Source: Sparassis latifolia (Eukaryota; Basidiomycota; Agaricomycetes; Polyporales; Sparassidaceae). From it: DNA of 64,000 nt. Below are positions 37,781 to 50,099 of this stretch, one piece after another. The stretch spans positions 248,001-312,000 of the forward strand of contig CM031552.1 in assembly GCA_018466975.1 (NCBI GenBank). Reading direction: 5' to 3'. The notes under the pieces were generated by a model that saw nothing but the letters and a program-made list of their open reading frames with translations, was not told the DNA's origin and did no database searches. Position numbers and translations under genes: made by a program. The first letter of the stretch is position 1. The number at the start of each line of letters is the position of its first letter.

Positions 37781-40740
37781 GATTGATCTCCTCTATATAT
37801 ACAGCACAATGATCTGCAGAGAACCAACCCAATGGTCTGAGATCCAAGACAAGGCCCATTGGCTCATTGTAGCCTCACCTCTCAATGCCAATACTGTCTA
37901 CTGTCCCCTGAAGCATTGTCCTTCTTTGTTCCAGACGGGTGAGGAGCTTCTTCAGGCCTTGTTTTTCATTGGTGTTCAATAGAAGCACAGTTTCTGGATC
38001 TGGATGTGCAGCATCAGAACCGAGCTTGTTTATCAGTTCGATCATTAAGTGAGCATCTGCCCACCAAGTAGTGGCCCGACCCGATGCCCAATGGATATGG
38101 AAAATCTTCACACAACAGCGAATGAGAGTGCTGTTCTCCTGCAACATTGTAAATCAATCTAGCGATTCAAATGGAATACATCAATTATACCTTTATGTCT
38201 ACTTTCTGGTGGTGCCATATCTTGACAAGGACACCTGCAAAGTGGTAGATCCAGTAGAGGTCATGGTTTGAAAGTGCATTGCCCTTACTGGCGATGAAGT
38301 ATCGCCAATTATCTCATATCTGTACATCATCATGGGACTTCATGTTCTGGACAATTCGGGCAACAATGGCAGCATCTGCTTCTGGGGACAATTTGACAGC
38401 AGGTCCAGCATCCTGCTTGCCTGAAGGAAGACGGTGCTTGACTGTAAAGGAATCCAAAGACATAGCTGGCAATGATCTTTTACAAGCTGCACAGTAGTCG
38501 GCAGAGTCTCAGTGCAGTCAACTGGTAAAGAAAGCTGTAGGAATAACATGAGGGTGAGAGATGATATATAAATACTTTGACTGGCCTGAATAATGTGAAC
38601 AACCATGACCTCCTGCTCGAAGATACTGATTAGGGTATCTTCTACTCCTGAAATTAACTTGAAATGATGGTTGATCTTCGCAAATGGGATGAAAGTGTCA
38701 TTGCCTGAGACACAAAATGCCAAATGTGCTGCTCCTGCAAAGTATCAGTATGAAGACTGACAAAGAACAACTAAGCTTACCATCAACAGAACAGGCAGAG
38801 TGCTGCAATGTTTCAACAAAGGTGCTGATTTCAACTGCCAGAATGCCATTGACATGGTACACCACCAATTCAGAGAAGGTTAATTTTGTCTGAGTGGTGA
38901 ATGTCTTCTTAGTTCAGCAGTCGAGGAGATGGAGGCTAATAATCTGAGGTCATGTATTTGAAATGCAGTTTGACAGTAGAAGTAAAGAACCACTTACACA
39001 GTGCTGTGCATTCATAGATACCTTCTGAGGTTTAGCTGGGTTCAAGATGAACAATGCTGAAAGTCGAGAAAGAGTCGCAGGCAATACATTAATGTCATCC
39101 AGCATGGAGTCATCTTGACTGCTGGGGACATTGTTCTTCATAGTATCAACTGTGCCTCCAGAGAAGAAAGCATCAGGAGTCAGAGCACCAGGCCTAGGGA
39201 GCCTTGACAATATTACAAGACTTTTCGGAGAGCTCGTCATAAACCCTGCATTGTGTGGTGACCCTGCTTGCAATTCATCAAGCCCATGATATGAAGAACT
39301 AATGAAGGCTTACACATTGGTGACTGTAGCAATGTTGATGTCAATGGCACTCCAGCTTCATTTGCCTGCATCTTGCCGATAGCGCGAACACTAGGGACAA
39401 ATTCTGGAGACGTCTCAACAAGATTGGATATATGAGGCCCGATGCTCCCCTCAGCATTACTGAGATACCCTTGTAATTCTTGTGAATGCCATTGTCAATC
39501 TACCAATAAGAAGCTGGAGAAGGAGATCTCACCGGCCTCTTTATCAATCCCCCAAATGCTGTCCTCATTGGATGGGATGACATGGCTTGCATGCTCATGA
39601 TCCCCTTCTCCAACATAGAGTGTTAGATGTAATGGAAGTGGCAGTAAAAAACCACCCACAGCTCTTCTCACTGGCATCATATAAGTTCCTAGTTAGATTG
39701 CCATCTAGAGAGGTATTCATCTCTGTCCCTGTGAGACTGGTATTTATGATGAGCCCCCTCAATTCACAGGTAGAGGAAGAGAGAGAATCCTCACCTCTCT
39801 CATCTCCAGCAAGGTTGTATAAGACCTCACCATTTTCTTTGCTGACTCCAGCAATGCTATCCTCATTGAATCTGATAACAGTGCTCATATCACCAGTGCA
39901 CTCATGATCCCCTTCTTCAACATAGAGTGTTAGATGTAATAGAAGCGGCAGTAAAAAACCACCCACCGCTCTTCTCACTGGCATCATAAAAGCTCCTAGT
40001 TAAGTTACCATCTAGAGAGGTATCCATCTCTGTCTCTGTGAGACTGGTATTTAAGACAAGCCCCTTCACAGATAAGAAATGAGACGGACCAAAGTCTTTC
40101 ATAGCATCTGGTATATCCTCGATGGAATCCATGTCAGGATTGAGGGAAACTTTCCATCCATTTGGACTACTCAAAGCGAGATCACCTTTGCCATATATTA
40201 TGGCTCCAGTCACAGAGAGTAAAGTAGGGAGATCCTTACCTCCAGTGGAGAATGTTGTGACTAGATTCAGAAAGTCAAACCTATTTTGTGGGTTTGCAAG
40301 TTCTGCTCTCATTACGCTTGTGGTAATTTTGCTTGGATTCCATCGGATATTTCCAGGCCATCTATCTTTCTGCGCCAGGATGAGCTGTGTCAGCTCCAGT
40401 TCGCATAAGCTGGTTCTGTTTCAGTTGAAGACAATAGTCAAAATCAAGAACATGAGAGAATATCTGCAGGTGATGCACAAGTAACCTTCAATATGTGACA
40501 TCTGCTGGCTTTTTGCCAAAGACCCAGATCGCATGTGAGCCATAGGTAGCAGTGGTAGAGATGGTTTCTTCAAAGTTGTGAAGTTCCAGTGAATGTGATT
40601 GAATAGTATGAACGTTGGGAAAGTAGCTCTGATTACGATTGGGATTCAGCATCAGCTCATCGGGACAGGCACGTACCTTATCACACTTCTTCAAGACATG
40701 CAGGGCTGTACAAGCCACAGAAAATGCTTCTATGTTCATC
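37781..40740 (-). pseudogene. Decayed, probably spliced gene of unknown function
   Basis: Several minus-strand frames of 60-130 codons follow each other and look like exons of one degraded gene. They are 40739-40488 (HVLKKCDKVRACPDELMLNP), 40312-39917 (PQNRFDFLNLVTTFSTGGKD), 39987-39595, 39273-38950, 38723-38340 (FAKINHHFKLISGVEDTLIS) and 38147-37875 (FHIHWASGRATTWWADAHLM). A 3' splice-like ttgcag precedes the last one. A ~308-bp tandem duplication lies at about 39600-40065. No family was recognised. It may be a captured host gene or part of an unfamiliar DNA transposon. Confidence 0.35.
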
Positions 40741-41486
40741 AGATCACGCTTTAGTTCAATAAAGATAAACCCTCCATAGATAGATTACGTCCTTCTACCA
40801 ACCCTATTCCCATGCCACTGTCATCAACTGCATATAAAAACTGTAAGACGGCATCAGGAATACGGTAGAGATGGTAGTTAGTCAAGGTACAGACCTCGAT
40901 TTCGAGTCACACTGATCTAGTCTGCAACGGTGCATTGGGGTCACAGTGTACTACATAATTTCACAATTTCACAAATTGCTGATATGGCAATGATGCATCT
41001 TCCATGCGTACCTGGAGGAGAACAGTACTGGGGAGAACTCCGATGCTCAGCTGCGGCAGGGGGGCCCTCCTGCAATAGAGGGTCATCCACCTCAGAACAC
41101 TTTCTCAAAACACATGAATGGTACCTCATTGATGTTTTATGCTGCCTGGATTTTTTACTGGATGGAGAGCGACATAAAAAGTGGCAGATTTTTTGCACGA
41201 TTCTCATGTGCGGCAAGGTCCATTGCAATTGCCATCGTAACAGACCTTAATGACCCTGTCCTCCCCTGGGATTATTTTGTAGTCTGCTTACAAGAGACAA
41301 ACCAAGGTATACTGACAAGTACTAGCACCATCTGATCTACCCCAATGAGGTGGCTTTATTTGCACGGGACAGACACGTCGCAGCGATGTCGTGACCAGGT
41401 TTATACAAAATGGTGTAATCTCGAGTCTCCTGAACTGTGGTCTGATTGATGTCCCAATAATGGCAAGTGCTCCAATTTGCACACCT
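40741..41486. other. Unassigned stretch before the fold-back element
   Basis: Frames at 40930-41250 (plus) and 40941-41228 (minus) overlap each other and have no recognisable features. No repeat or promoter was identified. Confidence 0.3.
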
Positions 41487-41559
41487 TTCAGTCATGTTAC
41501 CTGAACTGAACTCCCATTTGCCCTGACATTGTCATGAACTGGACTGCCAGTGGACATCG

Positions 41560-42730
41560 GCCCATTATCACCATGTTGACCTCTACCAGCAGTGGGCCCA
41601 TGGCGATAAAGGGAAGGCTGAAGTGATGGGCCCACCGCCATAGGGGTACTTCTGAGCAGTGGGCCCACTGCCATAGGTGTTATTCTGAGCAGTGAGCCCA
41701 CCACCATAGGGGTACTTCTGAGCAGTGGGCTCACCGCCATAGGGGTACTTCTGAGCAGTGGGCCCATCACCATAATGCTATTATTTAGTGATGGGCCCAC
41801 CACCATAAAGGCACTTCTGAGCAGTGGGCCCACCGCCATAGGTGATGTTCTCAGCAGTGGGCCCACCGTCATAGGGTACTTCTGGGCAGTGGGCCCATCA
41901 CCATAATGCTATTATTTAGTGATGGGCCCACCACCACAGGTTGGAGGGTGGGCCGATGCCAGAGCATGTTATGGCCATCAATGGGCCCACTGCTAAAGTA
42001 TGAATAATGAGCAGTGGGCCCATCGCCAAGAGTGTAAGATGAAGGATGGGCTCACTGTCAAAGGGCATGTTACCACCAGCAATGGGCCCATCGCCAAAGT
42101 ACCCTCAGTCAGGGCCTTACTGCAAGCACCTATGGCATAGGTCATTACCAGGACATATTTCCGCCAGCAATTGGTTCACTTCCAAAGGCCAGAGGGGTTG
42201 GCCATCACCAAAGCATGTTTCTCCCAGCAATGGGCCCACTGCCAGAGTAGTCAAAGGTCAGAGGGTTGACCATCACCAGAGCATGTTATGGCCATCAATG
42301 GGCCCACTGCCAAAGTATGATTAATGAGCAGTGGGCCCATCACCACAAGTGTAAGATGAAGGATGGGCTCACTGCCAAAGGTCAGAGGGTTGGCCATCAC
42401 CAGAGCATGTTATTGCCACTAATAGGCCCATAGCCAGAGTACAATAGCTGAGCAGTGAGCCCATCTCCAAGAGTATTAAATGAAAGATGGGCCTACTGCC
42501 ATAGGTCAGGGGGTAGACAATTACCAGGACATGTTTCTCCCAGCAATGGACTTACTACCAATGTACAATGAATGAGCAGTGGGCCCACCACCATAGGTGT
42601 ATGTCTGACCAGTGGGCCCATTATCATGATGCTATTATTTACCGATGGGCTCACCACCATAGGGGTACCTCTGAGCAGTGGGCCCACCGACATGGTGTTA
42701 TTAGTCAGTGATTGGTTTACCATCATAATG
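41560..42730 (-). repeat. 33-bp minisatellite array, left arm
   Basis: Units of 33 bp (agtgggcccaccgccatagg then ggtacttctgagc) repeat from about 41580 to 41935. Longer mixed units with catcaccagagcatgtta occur at 41940-42500, and the 33-bp type returns to about 42730. Because 33 is a multiple of 3, long open frames such as 41872-41492 with VGPLLRSTPM repeats arise automatically. Confidence 0.9.
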
Positions 42731-42779
42731 CTGGCAGTGCCTGGACTCAGCAATTCACCTAATCGCTAATCTGACACTA

Positions 42780-44330
42780 CATCTCTGGTGGAGTTTTTAC
42801 AACATGGAGTTCTGCCTGAAACTTATTGTAGCTATTGTATAGAGCGCAGTGCCACCATTTTATGAGTTCCTGATATATGGTGAACCATGGCTTTACATTC
42901 TGGTGATGGCGAGACTCAATTTTCCAAAAAGTCGCCAACCTGGCTCTTTTTCTCTGGCAAAGTTTGTTAAACTTGGAGGACTGTCTGAAACTTGTAGAAG
43001 AGGACTTATAAAGTGCAGTGCCACCATTCCATGAGTTCCTAGTATATGGCAAGCCATGGCTTTACATCCTGGTGATGGCGAGACTCAATTTGCCAAAAAG
43101 TCGCCAACCTGGCTCTCCTTCTCTAACGAAGTTTGTTAAACTTGGAGGACTGTCTGAAACTTGTAGCAGAGGATTTATAAAGTTAAATTCCATCATTTTA
43201 TGAATTTCTAGTATATGGCGAGCCATGGCTTTACATCCTGATAATAGTGTGACTCAACTAACAAAAAACTCGCCATCCTGGCTCTCCTTCTTTGATAAAG
43301 TTTGTTAAACTTGGAGCACTATCTGAAACTTGTAGTAGGGGATTTATATAGTAAAGTGCCACCATTCTATGAGTTCCTGATATATGGCAAGCCATGGCCT
43401 CACATTCTGGTGAAGGTGAGACTCAACCAGTAAAAAACTCAGCAATCTGACTCTCCTCTAGTAAAGTTTGTCAAACTTGGAGGACTGTCTGAGATTGATA
43501 GTAGCTGCAGTATCAAGTGAAGCATCGTCATTGTTTGAGTTTCTTGTAGATGGGAGCTATGGCTTATTATCCTGATAATGGCTAGACTCAACCAATAAAC
43601 ACATCGCTAACCTGGCTCTTCTTCTCTGGTGAAGTTAGTCAAACTTGAAGCACTGTCTGGAATTTATAGTAGACATTTCATAATGTGAAGTGCCATCACT
43701 TTCTGAGTTCCTGATCAATGGTGAGCCACAGCTTCATATCATGATAATAGCTAGACTCAACCAGGAAAAAAATGACCAATATGGCACTTGTTCTCTGGTA
43801 AAGGTTGTATAACTTAGAGCACAGTTTAAAAATTGAAGTAAATGTTATATCAAGTGGTGCCAGCATTTCGTGTGTTCCTTATAGATGGTGAGCCATAGTG
43901 AAAATGTAACTGGCAACCTGATACTTCTTTTTTCATATACACTGATGAATTTCATATAATATGAAGTACTGACTATAAATTGTAGCAGTGGCTATATACT
44001 GTGATGTCCTTTTATATGGACTTCTGGCTGATGTCAGGCTATGTTTGTACATTTTGGCAAAGTGTGGATGCACTGAAATTCAATGCTGACAATCTGCTAT
44101 TTATTATAAAGTGAAGTATCTAAGCCTTTCAAAACTTAGAGCAGCAGTTGCATTACTGTTCAATGCCAGTGTTGTATGACTTCATAGTTGGTTGTGAGCC
44201 ACATCTAATCATCCTAAATACACTCACAAGTTAGCATGCTAACTGGCTGTGATAATCTTATATATATATAATATGGAAGAGTGACTAAATCTTACAACAG
44301 CAGTTGTATGCTCTAAATTAGAAGCCTTGC
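42780..44330 (+). repeat. ~168-bp satellite, left arm
   Basis: Repeats of aagtttgttaaacttggagg occur at about 42960, 43130, 43297, 43464, 43632 and 43800, giving a period of 166-170 bp, with cattttatgagttcctgata in each unit. The units become less recognisable toward 44.3 kb, so similarity falls toward the centre. Confidence 0.85.
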
Positions 44331-44949
44331 ATTACTTCTTGAAGTTTAGCAAGATACACACAGCCATTCTAATGATCTGTGAACACTTTGAGAAGTTCAG
44401 CATACAACTTACCATTTCTCTGCATAATACTATGTGTAATAAAGTACAACACTTTATATGCGAGATATGAAGTTGTGGTTAGTTTTGATCGTAATCACTT
44501 AGTGTTATGTGAAGAATTCAATATTGTATACCTTTAATGAACTTCACGTGACTTGCTGAACTGGTCAAGGAATCACACTTTTCTTTTTAGTCTCTGAGTA
44601 CACATACATCTACATGAACATAATGGCTCCTATATGTATTTTCTTCTATACATTTGAGATTCTTCTTTAATACATTTTTCATCTACATTAAATGATGGTG
44701 ATTATATAGACCTTATATCACAGCTAGATAGATTCTTAACAAGCTTATAAGAAGTCTATAGAGCTCAGAGTGAAATATTGCTAACTCTTCCAAAGTGAAC
44801 TTTGCTGTTCTTTGAGAAGTAAAGCTTGCCAATCACTTAACATTACAGTTGACTACATGTTGTCTTGAAAAAGATATATTTGTCATTTTCTAACAAATAA
44901 CTGGCATTTAGTTATATGAGAAGCAAAACACACTTCATGAACTTAAGTG
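44331..44949. other. Diverged centre of the fold-back element
   Basis: AT-rich sequence in which satellite units can no longer be aligned by eye. No gene or clear loop boundary is visible. The symmetry axis must lie in this region. Confidence 0.4.
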
Positions 44950-45960
44950 TAGCTCTCTCCAAAGAGTTACACTTAATTGTTATTGAGAATTAATATCTGT
45001 TAAGTCACAATATAATATTGCTACTCCAAGTTGCAGTTTATACTCCACAGTATATAACATTGGCCATAACTTTCAGATGATACTCCATTGCATACAGACT
45101 CATTACAGAAGCAGTGCCAGCTGGTCGTTTAGCATTTTTATGTGTGAAACCATGGCTAATAACTCCATCAATCAGGAACCATCAATCAGGAACTCATAAC
45201 ATGGTGGCCCTTCACTTTATACAACAGCTGTTATCAATTCCAGACAGTGCTTCAAGTTGAATTAACTTTACCAGAGAAGGACCGCCAGGTTAGTGAAGAA
45301 TCACCAGATTAAGTCTAGCCATTGTCAGGATGTGAAGCCATGGCTCAACGTCTATCAGAAACTCATGAAATGGTGGTGATTTACTTTATATACCAACTAC
45401 TATGAATTCCAGATGTGCTCCAAGTTCTATGAACTTTGCCAAAGAAGGAGAGTCAAATTGCTGAGTTTTTGCTGGTTGAGTCTCACATTCACCAGAATGT
45501 GAGGCCATGGCTCACCATATATCAGGAACTCATAGAATGGTGGCACTTCACTTTATAAATCTCCTACTATAAGTTTCAGACAGTGCTTCATGTTTAATGA
45601 ACTTTGCCAGAGACAGAGAGGCAGGTTGGCAAGTTTTTACTGGTTGAGCCTCAATTTCATCAGAATGTGAAGCCATGGCTCACCATATACCAGGAACTCA
45701 TAAAATGGTGGCATTGCACTATATAAATCCTCTGCTACAAGTTTCAGACAGTCCTCCAAGTTTAACAAACTTTGCCAGAGAAAAAGAGCCAGGTTGGCGA
45801 CTTTTTGGAAAATTGAGTCTCGCCATCACCAGAATGTAAAGCCATGGTTCACCATATATCAGGAACTCATAAAATGGTGGCACTGCACTCTATACAATAG
45901 CTACAATAAGTTTCAGGCAGAACTCCATGTTGTAAAAACTCCACCAGAGATGTAGTGTCA
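44950..45960 (-). repeat. ~168-bp satellite, right arm
   Basis: Reverse copies of the left-arm units: aactcataaaatggtggcac types occur at about 45195, 45363, 45530, 45697 and 45865. The outermost units match the left arm best. Confidence 0.85.
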
Positions 45961-45989
45961 GATTAGCGATTAGGTGAATTGCTGAGTCC

Positions 45990-46990
45990 AGGCACTGCCA
46001 GCATTATGATGGTAAACCAATCACTGACTAATAACACCATGTCGGTGGGCCCACTGCTCAGAGGTAACCCTATGGTGGTGAGCCCATCGGTAAATAATAG
46101 CATCATGATAATGGGCCCACTGCTCAGACATACACCTATGGTGATAGGCCCACTGCTCAGAAGTATCTCTATGGTGGTGGGCCCACTGCTCAGAAGTACC
46201 CCTATGGTGGTAAGCCCATCAGTAAATAATAGCATTATGGTGATGGGCCCATTACTCAGAAGTACCCCTATGGTGGTAAGCCCATCAGTAAATAATAGCA
46301 TTATGGTGATGGGCCCACTGCTCAGAACCACATCTATGGCAGTGGGCCCACTGCTCAGAACAACACCTATGGCGATGGACCCACTGCTCAGAACATCACC
46401 TATGGTGATGGGCCCACTGCTCAGAACATCACCTATGGCGGTGGGCCCACTGCTCAGAAGTGCCTCTATGGTGGTGGGCCCATCGCTAAATAATAGCATT
46501 ATGGCGATGGGCCCACTGCCCAGAAGTACCCTATGGCGGTGGGCCCACTGCTCAGAACAACACCTATGGTGATAGGCCCACTGCTCAGAATATCACCTAT
46601 AATGGTGGGCCCACTACTCAGAAGTACCCCTATGGTGGTGGGCCCATCGCTAAATACTAGCATTATGGCGATGGGCCCACTGCCCAGAAGTATCCCTATG
46701 GCGGTCGGCCCACTGCTTAGAACAACACCTATGGTGATGGGCCCACTGCTCAGAACATCACCTATGGCGATGGGCCCACTGCTCAGAAGTGCCTCTATGG
46801 TGGTGGGCCCATCGCTAAATAATAGCATTATGGCGATGGGCCCACTGCCCAGAAGTACCCCTATGGCGGTGGGCCCACTGCTCAGAACAACACCTATGGT
46901 GATGGGCTCACTGCTCAGAAGTACCCCTATGGCGGTGGGCCCATTGCTCAGAACTACCCCATGGTGGTGGGCCCATAACTCGAGCCTTCC
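45990..46990 (+). repeat. 33-bp minisatellite array, right arm
   Basis: Two unit types of 33 bp alternate. One contains ctgctcagaagtacccctat and the other catcgctaaataatagcatt, linked by ggtggtgggccca or gcgatgggccca. Open frames of 178-198 codons exist on both strands (for example 45979-46572 plus and 45963-46499 minus), which is a consequence of the period. Confidence 0.9.
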
Positions 46991-47113
46991 CTTCATCGCC
47001 ATGGGCCCATTGCTGACAGCTCCCTGCACAAACCAATGGGCCAACATCCGCTGGCAGTCCAGTTCATGACAATGTCAGGGTAAATGGGAGTCCAGTTCAC
47101 AAACATGACTGAA

Positions 47114-47516
47114 TGGGCTGCACACATGATCGGGTACTATTGTCAGACATGATACTCGTAAAATCGCATATCAGGATTACTATATGTGCAATTTTCCAAA
47201 TGTCTGGGAGCGACATACAGCCAATAGGGTTCACATGTGAGAAATGTGACCACCCATCCTCCACACCCATGGTGGCCCTGAAATTACATAGGTATCAGTA
47301 CAGCCCATCACTACAGTGGCCCCAATTGTCGATGTCAAAGTAACTGTTACCACTATGACCACAACCTGACGACCGCGCACAAACCCTTTCAGGATGTGCA
47401 CAGCCACCCCCACAATCAGACCGGATCTATCTGTGATCGCGCGGCAATGCGTGAAATTACCCCAACAGATCTTGCAAATTCCTGCGGACAAGACCTGGAT
47501 CACTTCATGTTCAGGA
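47114..47516. other. Unassigned flank of the fold-back element
   Basis: No gene is recognised. Short frames at 47113-47343 and 47231-47503 on opposite strands overlap and lack features. Confidence 0.3.
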
Positions 47517-47706
47517 ATAAATAGTTAAAACTCTGCAAGGTTCAGAGTTTAATTTCTGCTGTAGATACCTTGTTTTGTTGATTGTCAACTGAATTACAGT
47601 GATCTCACCAGCTTAATTACAAGAAATTACAGGTTGGTCATATTATACACAACACTTGGGCCCTTTGTGGATGCATTATATTACAATTGGAAGCACCACA
47701 GCTGTC
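47517..47706 (+). repeat. 5'-truncated SINE
   Basis: Matches the minus-strand SINE at 12862-13101: aaactctgcaaggttcagag, then the body with tcaccagcttaattacaag and tacacaacacttgggccc. It starts just before the B-box-like part; the A-box head is absent. Confidence 0.75.
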
Positions 47707-48895
47707 TTGGTGCCTTGGCTCTTTATATCATTTACTCATGTCATGTCACCTCATATTGTCACCTGCATCATCTACTTAATGATGCAGTAGTTCTTGTGGT
47801 CTTATAGAATGTGTCTAGTGGAGGAGGATGCAACAAGTCGCTGTCACCTTGCAGGCATAAGTACCAGGCAGTGCTTGTGCCCTGGTCTAATCTAATCTCA
47901 TTATGTATTATATAACCATTATACATTACTGTATATTTTCAACCAACCCAGCAGAGGATGTGACCTGTGACCTCGAGGATCCTAACTGGCCAACCAGCAG
48001 GACCAGGTGTGACTGGAGACAGGATGTAACATAGCAGCAAGACAGTAGGGCAGTGACATCGGAGATGCCAGCTACAGCGAGTGCAGCTGCCAGATGGAGC
48101 TGCTGTATAGCCAGTGGCTACTGCTTGTGACTGGAAATTAGTGAAGGTGTGTGATGAACAAGGACTGTGCAATTTTAGTGCTGCAGGTCAGGAAAAATGC
48201 CTCTTTTCCATTTGTTTGGGGTCAGCAGCGAGACTCATCATAACCTATAACACATGTCCAAAATCTGGCAGGCCATTCCTTGTGACCTGTGACCCGGTGG
48301 GTTGGTCAAAAATGTACAGTATTTGTATGTGCATCTGTGTATTGGGTACACATCTAGTATGTTCAAGTCAGAGACTTAACACACCACTACCTTGATAAAT
48401 GCACGACACTCCTAAATAGAGCTTGGTGCAAAGTATCTGAGGCTCAGTATGATAAGATCTCACCCCACTTTACAATAAGAAAGAATAAGAAGAAGGATAG
48501 TCTTATTTCTCCTTAAATAAGGCAATAAGAGGGTTAAGTGAATTTAACTTTTTTAATGTGTTTTTCCATACATCTTACTAATCTGCTGATGTCACTGAGC
48601 CTCCATTTTTTGTATATCACTCAAAGTGTGATGTCAGATGTTTAACCAAACTGCCACAATACCCTCCTTGCTGTTATGTATCTCTCAAGTTCACAGAATG
48701 CTCTGCTAGTTATAAAGCATATATTGGCTTTCTGACTAATGCAGCCTTACAGCATCTCTGAGGACAAAGGATTCACAGTGCACATTGTGTGTGTCCCACA
48801 GGTTGCAATCTGATTGCAAAATACTGTCAGCCAGTTAGAGGCCAAATATTCCTGCTGCCCGATTTTATCTCAATGTTAACCATTGTAACTTAAGG
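47707..48895. other. Right border of the transposon island, no gene
   Basis: AT-rich sequence with short accidental frames only. No repeat partner was found in the window. The host gene region begins with the tRNA that follows. Confidence 0.4.
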
Positions 48896-48976
48896 GCATG
48901 CGTGGTGTAGCGGTAACATTGGGTCTTCCCAGGTGGACAGTTGGCCTAGCTCCGGGTTCGACTCCCGGCGCATGCA
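48896..48976 (+). tRNA. tRNA-Gly(CCC) with a 10-nt intron
   Basis: A full cloverleaf can be drawn. The acceptor is GCATGCG with CGCATGC and discriminator A (48976). The D stem is GTGT/ACAT with loop AGCGGTA. The anticodon stem is GGGTC/GGCCT with loop TT-CCC-A-T, anticodon 48928-48930. The T stem is CCGGG/CCCGG with loop TTCGACT. The ten bases 48932-48941 sit between positions 37 and 38, the standard place of nuclear tRNA introns. Box B GGTTCGACTCC is perfect. A T-run about 20-30 bp downstream could end pol III transcription. It marks the return to host sequence. Confidence 0.9.
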
Positions 48977-50099
48977 TTTAAGAGGTTATTGGACGTTTTG
49001 TTTTTCAATGAAGACCCTACGAAGTTTAGGGTTAACGTGGCAGTATCCAACGCGTGCGCGTGAAGAGTCAATACAGTGTCCACTCGAACGTCCTTCCCGG
49101 TTAAAGTCACTTAAGATCGAGATAGCAAAATATACATTATGTTTTACAGAAAACACCACGGCACGAGAGCACGTTTCAAGCAAGTTGGGTGTGCAATCTC
49201 ATCGCCAGATACGAGGGGCTAACTTACGTAGGTCAGAGGTACGGAGATGAGCATGGAGGTGAACGCGGCGTAGTTGAGGGTGAGTTGTCGAGAGATCGCT
49301 CCTGACTGCCGGAGATAATCCGTATTACGAGCTGCGGCGAGAGCTGGCAGCGGTGTAGCGACGGAGAATGAGGAATGAAAGATGGGGAATGTGACGGGGC
49401 CCGACGAGTAAGGGGCGAGCGTAGCCCGTGGGCGCGGCGAGGCGAGGCATGGACGAAGGGGAAGAAGTATAATACGACGAGTTCGACGTGGGCGAGGAGT
49501 GCAGGGTGATGTGTGCGCAGCAGGGCTAGATACTTACGTTCGAACGTCCGTGGCGTGCTGGATGGGTAATGCGGTTACTAATAGCGAGGTACATGCTGCG
49601 CTCTGGTGTGGAGAATCGAGTGATCACAGTGAGCGTATTACTCACCGAGGGTCTATCACGTACAACGGCAGCAGTACTGAACGGAAGTGAGTAGGGTGGA
49701 GCTTGGTCTATCAGGACAACGGCAGCGGAACGGAAGTGAGTAGGGTGGAGCTTGATCAGGATCGACGGGGAAATGGGGGGCGACGGTGATAGGGGGAACG
49801 AGCTGATATGGGGCGCAGGTTTGGGGCGTAGTGATGGGAGAGCCAGAAGCGCGGCGGAGGAGGGGAGAGGGGAGAGACGATCGTTGACATGAGGGACGGC
49901 GTCGAGAAGAGAAGAACAAGTCGAGGGCAGGACCACGGGCGCTTGCAGTAGAATGCCGGGTCACGTGGAAGGGATATAAAAGCTTGCGGACGCGCCAGAG
50001 CGCGTCTGCGGTGGGACATCTTCCTCCAAATCATCTCTGATTCTTCCTGATCCTCTTTCTCCAGCTCGTACAACGCTGCCGGTAGTCGAATATTCAATC
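48977..50099. other. Spacer between tRNA and F-box gene
   Basis: GC content rises here. Both strands have low-complexity frames (for example Pro/Ser-rich minus-strand frames at 49526-50097) without features. Around 49210-49310 a minus-strand stretch reading SRQLTLNYAAFTSMLISVPL ends at a GTAAGT donor and could be a lone exon, but no start or following exon was found. Confidence 0.3.
49974..49981 (+). promoter_or_regulatory. Probable TATA box of the F-box-like gene
   Basis: ATATAAAA about 120 bp before the ATG at 50100, with a CACGTG hexamer 10-15 bp upstream of it (about 49962). Confidence 0.5.

Larger units (their letters stand above)
41487..47113. mobile_element. Large fold-back element built of tandem repeats
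   Basis: The ends are reverse copies (TTCAGTCATG at 41487 and CATGACTGAA ending 47113), with further matches such as ctgacattgtcatgaactgg at about 41522 against its reverse near 47070. Each arm holds an outer 33-bp minisatellite and an inner ~168-bp satellite. The arms meet in a diverged centre near 44.4-44.9 kb. A shared TGCACAC lies just outside each end (41478-41484, 47119-47125) and may be a target duplication offset by a few bases. No transposase. The build recalls fold-back elements of other eukaryotes. Confidence 0.8.

Noticed and set aside
45963..47069. Overlapping 178-198-codon frames as genes
   Set aside because: They arise from a 33-bp tandem repeat, which leaves frames open on both strands, and lie within the arm of a fold-back element.
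49526..50097. Pro/Ser-rich minus-strand frames upstream of the F-box gene
   Set aside because: Low complexity, several overlapping frames, and they cover the promoter and start of the plus-strand gene.
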